This document shows positions 14,466-18,409 of a DNA stretch of 23,144 nucleotides, piece by piece (position 1 is the first letter of the stretch; each line of letters starts with the position of its first letter). The notes under the pieces are model-generated. The model saw only the letters and a list, made by a program, of their open reading frames with translations, was not told the DNA's origin and searched no databases. The stretch covers positions 1-23,144 of IMG/VR virus record IMGVR_UViG_3300031974_000912. One strand, given 5' to 3'. The stretch comes from a virus. The position numbers were made by a program, and so were the translations under genes.

Positions 14466-14547
14466 AAGCTAGGAAAAGAGAGTATTCATGATCATTGAGA
14501 GATTCGATCTCTTGTTGAGACAAAAGAACATGGGTCTCAGACATCAT
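14344..14547 (-). CDS. 67-aa acidic protein overlapping the RNA polymerase start
   Basis: The frame opens with two consecutive ATGs (14547, 14544) and encodes MMSETHVLLSQQEIESLNDH, continues LFLAYGDTFRD and ends EGEATRLIEQAGRGELCFS. Composition is protein-like throughout. It overlaps the previous gene by 11 nt and the RNA polymerase gene by 122 nt in another frame, so about 60 percent of it would be dual-coding. The RNA polymerase start cannot easily be moved downstream because its N-terminal helix matches the family. I do not recognise the protein. A shorter true gene with a fortuitously open tail is impossible without another stop, so it is either real or entirely spurious. Confidence 0.55.
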   Translation of the reverse strand: MMSETHVLLSQQEIESLNDHEYSLFLAYGDTFRDQQTIPIREGSDLVWEGEATRLIEQAGRGELCFS

Positions 14548-14785
14548 AGATTCTGCAGGAAATGTCATCAGGAAAAGCCTCACAATATGTTTGCATGTCA
14601 CAAACATCAAGGTGAGGAATATAATACATCGGATCACCATCGATATCACGTCTGATATCAAGCTTACCCAATGCAGCAAGAATAATAAGAACATCGCCAG
14701 GATCCTCTGACGATACTTCCCCTGTGTCGTAATCGACATCAAAGCCTTCAAAGCGAAGGACATCTGCTAGGTCGTGTGGATTCAT
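14537..14785 (-). CDS. 82-aa acidic hypothetical protein
   Basis: The product starts MNPHDLADVLRFEGFDVDYD, followed by an acidic loop (TGEVSSEDPGDV), a hydrophobic helix (LIILAALGKLDIRRDID) and MYYIPHLDVCDMQTYCEAF. Three Cys residues lie in the last third. I do not recognise the family. Small acidic early proteins in T7-like phages often act as inhibitors or DNA mimics of host factors, but nothing here shows a target. The ATG at 14785 lies 3 nt after the previous stop, and the next gene overlaps its 3' end. Confidence 0.72.
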   Translation of the reverse strand: MNPHDLADVLRFEGFDVDYDTGEVSSEDPGDVLIILAALGKLDIRRDIDGDPMYYIPHLDVCDMQTYCEAFPDDISCRIYDV

Positions 14786-14788
14786 AAG

Positions 14789-15079
14789 TCAAAAGGTTGG
14801 CATGGAAATAGTCTCGTCAGTGAGAACCATAACTTCATCAGCATTAGCTTCCATCAACTTGAGTAGATGTTTGTGTGCTGCTGAAGGTGAACGGTAAGCC
14901 TTCTCAGTAATCTTACCATTCTTGTCAGTAGAACGAACGATGCATGCGAATGCCTCAGGTAGATCCCACATGGCAGCCGCATTCAATCCGTCTTCAATTG
15001 TGTACTCGGTGAGTTCATTAGAAGCATCCCACTCCATGACCTCATCAATGCGATTACCAAAGGGATCTGATCGAGCCAT
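14789..15079 (-). CDS. 96-aa hypothetical early protein
   Basis: The product starts MARSDPFGNRIDEVMEWDAS and continues through AAAMWDLPEAFACIVRSTDK to a C-terminal helix and strand (SAAHKHLLKLMEAN, then EVMVLTDETISMPTF). It looks like a folded alpha/beta protein without membrane segments. I do not recognise the family. The ATG at 15079 lies 2 nt after the stop of the 50-aa membrane-protein candidate. It belongs to the run of small early genes leading to the RNA polymerase. Confidence 0.75.
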   Translation of the reverse strand: MARSDPFGNRIDEVMEWDASNELTEYTIEDGLNAAAMWDLPEAFACIVRSTDKNGKITEKAYRSPSAAHKHLLKLMEANADEVMVLTDETISMPTF

Positions 15080-15081
15080 AA

Positions 15082-15234
15082 TTAGAACTGCTGTCGAACG
15101 TGTACAACTGGTGATGGTCGTGACTCATACTCACGGTGTAGTGAATATGCAACTAACCCCAGAAACAACCAAGCAATCAACACACCAACAAAAGGAGTGA
15201 TGATTGAATTAGGAATCGGTTTCGGAGGAGTCAA
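15082..15234 (-). CDS. 50-aa single-helix membrane protein (TTG start)
   Basis: This frame encodes (M)TPPKPIPNSIITPFVGVLI, then AWLFLGLVAYSLHREYESRP and a polar end (SPVVHVRQQF). One hydrophobic helix spans residues about 11-31. No in-frame ATG exists. The TTG at 15234 lies inside the 3' end of the 70-aa gene (26-nt overlap), and the frame ends 2 nt before the ATG of the next gene, filling the gap exactly. A rare start with no obvious ribosome-binding site lowers confidence. Translational coupling to the gene upstream is plausible. Function unknown. Confidence 0.5.
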   Translation of the reverse strand: MTPPKPIPNSIITPFVGVLIAWLFLGLVAYSLHREYESRPSPVVHVRQQF

Positions 15235-15421
15235 ATTGCGCTTGCGCATTAGCTACACGGTCAAGTAGGTTGTGATGTGGTTGAACGTTCTTCTCCACTT
15301 CTGGATTGTAACGTGACCACCATTGATTGCGTAGTGCATCGACAAGGATGCCTAACTCAATCTCATTGAAGTAAAGCTGTTTTCGTTTCAAAGGCAAGCG
15401 ATGGTAAAGAAAAGCCAGCAT
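15209..15421 (-). CDS. 70-aa hypothetical early protein
   Basis: The product starts MLAFLYHRLPLKRKQLYFNE, continues LGILVDALRNQWWSRYNPEV and ends in a polar tail (AQAQFDSSETDS). The region LYFNEIELGILVDALRNQ reads like an amphipathic helix with a Trp pair. I do not recognise the family. The ATG at 15421 lies 33 nt after the upstream stop, and the TTG start of the 50-aa membrane-protein candidate overlaps its 3' end. Coding support is amino-acid composition and operon packing. Confidence 0.7.
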   Translation of the reverse strand: MLAFLYHRLPLKRKQLYFNEIELGILVDALRNQWWSRYNPEVEKNVQPHHNLLDRVANAQAQFDSSETDS

Positions 15422-15454
15422 CCTTAAGCCCAGGCTGGTGTTGGGCTGAACTTG

Positions 15455-15613
15455 TCAAAGAATGTCCAGGTTGCTGAGCATGTCAGACACGGTGGACTCA
15501 AGCTGATCACAGCGGTCACTCCAGAAGGAACGAGAGCCAAGATCATCAGCTAAATCTAGCTGTTCTTTGGCATAGTCAAGCTGCTCAATGATGCTGTCAA
15601 AGTTACTTTGCAT
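15455..15613 (-). CDS. 52-aa acidic helical protein
   Basis: The product starts MQSNFDSIIEQLDYAKEQLD and continues LADDLGSRSFWSDRCDQLES to TVSDMLSNLDIL. Leu/Ile residues at heptad-like spacing and many acidic residues predict two helices, perhaps a coiled coil. The ATG at 15613 overlaps the stop of the 66-aa gene by 11 nt. An ATG at 15622 would add three residues. A much longer upstream reading is ruled out because the 66-aa gene occupies that DNA in another frame. I do not recognise the family. Confidence 0.65.
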   Translation of the reverse strand: MQSNFDSIIEQLDYAKEQLDLADDLGSRSFWSDRCDQLESTVSDMLSNLDIL

Positions 15614-15803
15614 GGCGACCATAGACGCGGCGGGAGTAGCGAGAAAGAACCATGGAAGACTTAGAACGATAGCCCAAAGCCTTCCACTTTTGGATCTGAT
15701 TGAATTCAACACGGTTAACCATGATAGTCTTGACACGGTAGACGCAGCCTGAGCCACGCTCACCAGGGACAAAGACACGGACACCGAGGCGTTGTGGTTT
15801 CAC
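15603..15803 (-). CDS. 66-aa basic hypothetical protein (GTG start)
   Basis: The product starts (M)KPQRLGVRVFVPGERGSGC, continues VYRVKTIMVNRVEFNQIQKW and ends in a basic tail (RYSRRVYGRHAK). The first half alternates hydrophobic and polar residues like a small beta barrel, which suggests an RNA/DNA-binding fold, but I do not recognise a family. The GTG at 15803 is the best start because the Val/Arg-rich N-terminus looks coding. It is the first gene after the large hairpin at 15841-15889. Confidence 0.62.
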   Translation of the reverse strand: MKPQRLGVRVFVPGERGSGCVYRVKTIMVNRVEFNQIQKWKALGYRSKSSMVLSRYSRRVYGRHAK

Positions 15804-15840
15804 GGCGGTGGTAGCGGTGATGATGGTGGTTTGAGAGAGA

Positions 15841-15889
15841 GAATCTCTCAGGGAAGGCTACAGTGTGTGCAGCCCTCCGGGAGAGAATC
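15841..15889 (-). terminator. Large hairpin at the end of the Cys-rich gene (terminator or RNase III-type site)
   Basis: Two 19-nt arms (15841-15859 and 15871-15889) pair at 15 of 19 positions around an 11-nt loop. On the transcript the arms read GATTCTCTCCCGGAGGGCT and AGCCTTCCCTGAGAGATTC. The upstream arm overlaps the stop codon of the Cys-rich gene. A TCTCTCTC tract follows rather than a clean T run, so intrinsic termination would be weak. T7 early messages are cut by RNase III at comparable hairpins between genes. Either partial termination or processing is plausible. Confidence 0.6.
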
Positions 15890-16550
15890 ATTCGGCAGAG
15901 GTGATGGAGCTGACATGCTTCTTAGCATTACCATGAGCACGAAACACAACGACACATTGGCGTTCTGCTTGTGAGCATAGCTTGCATTCAGAGCATGTAG
16001 TGCTCCTCACTTGTGCTGGACATTCTGTCACTGTTACACCATTGTGGGATGATGGGATGACAGCATCAGAAGGAACAACAGCAACGGCAGGTAACCCAGA
16101 CTGATGAGCAGACACAGCATCACTGATTGATTCGGTGCTAACATTGACAGTAAAGCCAGTGTTGTTGCACTTGTCAATGATGCTGAGATTGTGAGGGTTG
16201 AGCTTGTGGTGAGTGTAGGTGAATCCACGTTTGCCAGCATTGGCAACCACAAGATGAGCCATCATGCCGTAATCTATGTCCCCAAACGAATGGGGCAAGT
16301 CTCCGGCTTGATTGTGTCTCCAGACTTGTTTGTCTGGTAGTGACTGGATAAAGTCACAGAGACCCTGCCAATCAGTACCACGTTCACCTTCAGAGACTTT
16401 ACGCCAATGTAAGGCTAGCGGTCCTGATTTGGCGTAACAGCCTTTGCCGATGAACGGACATGATGGGGCACAGCTTGATTGTTCTGACGTTGTGACTGGT
16501 ATTGGGCCAGTTTTAGCGTTAGAGCTGCGTGGAGTGATGTGAACTCGCAT
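15888..16550 (-). CDS. Cys-rich putative metal-binding phage protein
   Basis: This 220-aa protein has two Cys clusters: C27-x3-C31-x6-C38 (SCAPSCPFIGKGCYAKSGP) and C177, C186-x2-C189-x2-C192-x6-C199 (TTCSECKLCSQAERQC). The middle contains RHNQAGDLPHSFGD, a His-rich FTYTHHKLNPHN and NVSTES, reminiscent of strand-end loops in a barrel. I recall similar uncharacterised phage proteins with the CPxxGxGCYA pattern, loosely resembling gp88-type proteins. An iron-sulfur or zinc site is likely, but no reaction can be assigned. The ATG at 16550 follows the 54-aa gene by 6 nt, and a strong hairpin sits at its stop. It is the largest early gene before the RNA polymerase. Confidence 0.85.
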   Translation of the reverse strand: MRVHITPRSSNAKTGPIPVTTSEQSSCAPSCPFIGKGCYAKSGPLALHWRKVSEGERGTDWQGLCDFIQSLPDKQVWRHNQAGDLPHSFGDIDYGMMAHLVVANAGKRGFTYTHHKLNPHNLSIIDKCNNTGFTVNVSTESISDAVSAHQSGLPAVAVVPSDAVIPSSHNGVTVTECPAQVRSTTCSECKLCSQAERQCVVVFRAHGNAKKHVSSITSAE

Positions 16551-16556
16551 GAGCGG

Positions 16557-16721
16557 TCAGAAAGGATTGGTCCAGTTGTCACGTTGTTTTTGAGTGATGA
16601 GATTGTCGGCATTCAATGTATCTATGAAGTTCAACCATGCTTCACGTTGGGCAATGGTGTCACCACGGTACATGTTGCCGACACACTCACGGAACTCCGC
16701 GATTGCTTGTGCTTTGGTCAT
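16557..16721 (-). CDS. 54-aa small phage protein with C-terminal TNPF motif
   Basis: The product starts MTKAQAIAEFRECVGNMYRG, continues TIAQREAWLNFIDTLNADNL and ends ITQKQRDNWTNPF. The ending (AWxxFxDxLxxxxxITxKQxxxWTNPF) is a pattern I recognise from many small phage proteins of unknown function. It is predicted all-helical. The ATG overlaps the stop of the 40-aa membrane gene as ATGA, so translation is probably coupled, and the Cys-rich gene follows 6 nt later. Confidence 0.82.
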   Translation of the reverse strand: MTKAQAIAEFRECVGNMYRGDTIAQREAWLNFIDTLNADNLITQKQRDNWTNPF

Positions 16722-16840
16722 ACGATGAACAGGTCAACTAGTAGGGCAGACATGCCAGCCACGCAGAGAAGCAGGCTGACTGAAGGCATCGTAACGGATG
16801 CAGCCAAGGTGAGGCAGAGCAGGGAAAGAAACAGGAACAT
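16718..16840 (-). CDS. 40-aa membrane mini-protein
   Basis: The ATG at 16840 opens MFLFLSLLCLTLAASVTMPS, followed by VSLLLCVAGMSALLVDLFIV and a stop. Nearly every residue is hydrophobic or small. It fits either two very short membrane helices or a signal-peptide-like first helix plus one span. AAGAA precedes the start. It lies 3 nt after the 58-aa gene and overlaps the 54-aa gene by 4 nt, which strongly supports coding. Function unknown; small early membrane peptides may act on the host envelope. Confidence 0.65.
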   Translation of the reverse strand: MFLFLSLLCLTLAASVTMPSVSLLLCVAGMSALLVDLFIV

Positions 16841-16843
16841 TTC

Positions 16844-17020
16844 TTAATATCCTAGGTAGTTGAGCAACTGTTGAGCATCGGTGGCACTGTCGCCAATGTC
16901 CAACCATGCATCCAATGCGGAGACGTTATGCTCCCTCAAGATGCGTTTGGCTTGGGATTGGGTCAGGTAGCCATACTCATCAGCTGCCTCAAGAACAGAC
17001 TGCTCGTATGAGTCAAACAT
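16844..17020 (-). CDS. 58-aa early protein, first gene after the early promoters
   Basis: The product starts MFDSYEQSVLEAADEYGYLT and continues SQAKRILREHNVSALDAWLD to a short end (QQLLNYLGY). The arrangement TQSQAKRILREHNVSALDAWLD reads like a helix-turn-helix or small helical bundle, but I do not recognise the family. The ATG at 17020 lies about 200 nt downstream of a predicted host-type promoter, so it is probably among the first genes expressed. There is no good Shine-Dalgarno sequence. The 40-aa membrane gene follows after 3 nt. Confidence 0.75.
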   Translation of the reverse strand: MFDSYEQSVLEAADEYGYLTQSQAKRILREHNVSALDAWLDIGDSATDAQQLLNYLGY

Positions 17021-17141
17021 GGTTTGGGTGTGGTTGGTGTGGCTGTAACCAGTGGGCGAGGCATTGGCTCAGCAGCTCTGGCTGGCTTGTCTCTCGCCTG
17101 TGGCTACATTAACGGGTCGCAAAGCAGCTGGTGTTTCTGTG

Positions 17142-17175
17142 GACCGATGTTGTCACATTCTGTAATGTGTCGGTC
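17142..17175 (-). promoter_or_regulatory. Stem-loop in the early leader transcript
   Basis: The outer arms GACCGA / TCGGTC (17170-17175 and 17142-17147 on the plus strand) and inner arms CACATT / AATGTG enclose a 4-nt loop, with a 6-nt one-sided bulge between the two stems. It begins about 45 nt downstream of the predicted start of the proximal promoter. No T tract follows, so a leader structure or processing site is likelier than a terminator. Confidence 0.5.
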
Positions 17176-17226
17176 GCTACATCAGCTGAATCCAGTCAGA
17201 GCCTAAGGTCTGGCTGAATTGATCAC

Positions 17227-17254
17227 ATATTACCGAGCATTTCCAGAGGGTCAA
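17227..17254 (-). promoter_or_regulatory. Sigma70-type promoter, proximal early promoter
   Basis: Minus strand: TTGACC (17254-17249), a 16-bp spacer, then TAATAT (17232-17227). Both boxes are one mismatch from consensus. Transcription would start near 17220 and reach the 58-aa gene after about 200 nt. Host polymerase would recognise it, as expected for early genes that must be read before phage RNA polymerase exists. Confidence 0.7.
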
Positions 17255-17403
17255 CCTTTTTTCAGAATCTCCACAGATTGTGAGAGATTGGGACGGCTGG
17301 GACAGGTCCAAAACCCTGTGCTGGCCTGGCTTCTCGATGATGTTTCGATCTGCTACTGAGACGGGCGGGACGGCATGGGGGGGATCGGCGCTGGTCACGC
17401 GCT

Positions 17404-17431
17404 AATATATGCCTTTGTAAATTTTTACCAA
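17404..17431 (-). promoter_or_regulatory. Sigma70-type promoter, distal early promoter
   Basis: Minus strand: TTGGTA (17431-17426), a 16-bp spacer, then TATATT (17409-17404). The surroundings are AT-rich upstream and GC-rich immediately downstream. It starts directly after the stop of the 30-aa membrane peptide and lies 177 bp upstream of the proximal promoter, giving a tandem arrangement comparable with the T7 A promoters. Confidence 0.5.
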
Positions 17432-17434
17432 ATT

Positions 17435-17527
17435 TTAGGGGATCCTGAGGATGTACACGATAATACCGAGCACACCCACAAGACCCAAACCTAACTCAAT
17501 CAACACTGACCACACAACTACGTCCAC
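17435..17527 (-). CDS. Possible 30-aa hydrophobic peptide after thyX
   Basis: The frame starts with GTG at 17527, overlapping the last ten bases of thyX, and encodes (M)DVVVWSVLIELGLGLVGVL followed by GIIVYILRIP. It is almost entirely aliphatic and would form one membrane helix with an Arg near the end. GAGG lies 4 nt before the GTG, a fair ribosome-binding site, and the start overlapping the upstream stop fits coupled translation. Its shortness and non-ATG start keep confidence moderate. Function unknown. Confidence 0.45.
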   Translation of the reverse strand: MDVVVWSVLIELGLGLVGVLGIIVYILRIP

Positions 17528-18156
17528 ATAGCCTCATAAATAGCAGGACAATTCTCTTCAATCAAATCCTTCACCCCTTCAGCAATCATACGATGCTCTC
17601 TCTGGGTCTCAGGAGCGGCTCTAACGTCGATGTAATGCAGCCAAGACCTCAGGGTACCATTCATGTACAAACGGCTTGGTATAGCCATAGGAAGGACGTC
17701 TCGTGCACATTCCTTAGCAACCCCTGCCATAATCAATTCACGATACACTTGTTCTGAATGTTTAAAGAGACAATCAATCTCCTTCTTCAAGAACAGGTCT
17801 TCTTCAGCTGGTTGAATGCTGTTCTGCCTATTCTTATGATCTTGGAGCCTTAGTTCAGGTCTAACAGGTTGACCAAGGTGTTCTACATCAGCATAACGTT
17901 GTGAGAACTCTTGAAAAGAGAAGCTTCTATGCCTTAGGATCTGTGCTGCTACTGCTCTAGTAGTATTAATTTCTACTACCATGTTAGCCATTTCAAAAGG
18001 AGACCAATGCCTGTGTTTAATCAGGTATTTAAGAAGCTTAGGAGCTGTGTCATGGTTATGCTGATTAGCAGGATTAGACACTCGTGCACAATAAGCTACG
18101 AGTTCTTCTGCATCAGGAGTAATGGAAATAAGACGAGCAGAGTGAATGGTTGTCAA
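17518..18156 (-). CDS. thyX: FAD-dependent thymidylate synthase
   Basis: ThyX makes dTMP from dUMP using FAD, NADPH and methylene-tetrahydrofolate, supplying thymidine for phage DNA. The 212-aa protein contains the diagnostic motif RHRSFSFQEFSQRY (residues 75-88, pattern RHRxxSxxxxSxRY) plus N-terminal VAYCARVSNP and C-terminal NGTLRSWLHYIDVR typical of the family. Length is normal. No in-frame ATG exists near the conserved N-terminus. The TTG at 18156 gives (M)TTIHSARLISITPD, a sensible start, although no Shine-Dalgarno sequence is visible. It stands alone between the terminator after the large terminase and the early promoters, away from the RNR-mazG block. Confidence 0.95.
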   Translation of the reverse strand: MTTIHSARLISITPDAEELVAYCARVSNPANQHNHDTAPKLLKYLIKHRHWSPFEMANMVVEINTTRAVAAQILRHRSFSFQEFSQRYADVEHLGQPVRPELRLQDHKNRQNSIQPAEEDLFLKKEIDCLFKHSEQVYRELIMAGVAKECARDVLPMAIPSRLYMNGTLRSWLHYIDVRAAPETQREHRMIAEGVKDLIEENCPAIYEAMWT

Positions 18157-18284
18157 GGTGGTTAAAGAAAGCGGTGGTGTTGGTGCTATGTACTGTATTA
18201 GTCTTAATAACAGTAATAATAAGAATAATAAGAGAAGATGGTTCAGTCACTCACTTCGTTCGTTCCTTCACCTCATCTTCATAT

Positions 18285-18290
18285 ATTATA
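18285..18290 (-). promoter_or_regulatory. Candidate -10 element upstream of thyX
   Basis: A perfect TATAAT on the minus strand sits in the AT-rich stretch ACATATAATATATG directly after the terminator T tract. No good -35 box lies 16-18 bp upstream. The nearby TTGACA is only 4 bp away and cannot pair with it. The remaining leader to thyX (18157-18284) is rich in short AT repeats and holds no gene I can support. Some cyanobacterial promoters lack a -35 box, so this is possible but weak. Confidence 0.3.
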
Positions 18291-18298
18291 TGTTTGTC

Positions 18299-18340
18299 AA
18301 AAAAGAGGAAGAAGGAAATGTTTGTCATCCTTTCTTCCTC
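18299..18340 (-). terminator. Intrinsic terminator after the large terminase
   Basis: On the transcript, GAGGAAGAAAGG and CCTTCTTCCTC form an 11-bp stem with one bulged A around a 13-nt loop, followed at once by six T residues. This is a textbook hairpin plus T tract. It lies about 70 nt after the terminase stop and ends the packaging operon. It probably marks the boundary of the right arm. Confidence 0.8.
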
Positions 18341-18376
18341 CGTTTTGACCGCTGTTTCCACACACGAGGGCACCAC

Positions 18377-18401
18377 TCCCCGTGTTTTACTGTCCCCTTA
18401 C
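18377..18401 (-). repeat. 25-bp exact repeat, copy downstream of the large terminase
   Basis: This copy is identical over 25 bases and in the same orientation as 13633-13657 inside the RNA polymerase gene. It begins 8 nt after the terminase stop. Its last part (ACACGGGG) forms a small hairpin with CCCTCGTGT just downstream (18362-18385). It lies between the stop codon and the intrinsic terminator, in DNA with no gene. Confidence 0.9.
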
Positions 18402-18409
18402 GGAGATTT

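Larger units (their letters stand above)
17021..17434 (-). other. Non-coding early control region
   Basis: About 410 bases without a convincing gene. It contains two sigma70-like promoters (17404-17431 and 17227-17254), a GC-rich block with a C7 run between them (about 17340-17400, minus strand), and a hairpin leader (17142-17175) before the first early gene. A 73-codon open frame in the block has no protein-like character. The position after thyX and before the early genes matches the left-arm host-promoter region of T7-like phages. Confidence 0.7.

Noticed and set aside
12122-15832. 15-bp match GTGATGATGGTGGTT before the SSB gene (12122-12136) and near 15818-15832
   Set aside because: It is short and simple in composition. 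A 15-bp match is within chance expectation for a 23-kb window.
17177-17398. 73-codon open frame in the early control region
   Set aside because: It runs across the GC-rich block and the proximal promoter, with no protein-like pattern. I treat it as non-coding.
18295-18300. TTGACA box right after the terminator T tract
   Set aside because: The only good -10 box (TATAAT) is 4 bp away, far from the required 16-18 bp, so the two cannot form one promoter.
18251-18328. 25-codon ORF with a strong GGAGG upstream of its ATG
   Set aside because: The purine-rich 'ribosome-binding site' and the first codons are the stem and loop of the terminator at 18299-18340, which explains the sequence better. The rest of the frame is low-complexity.
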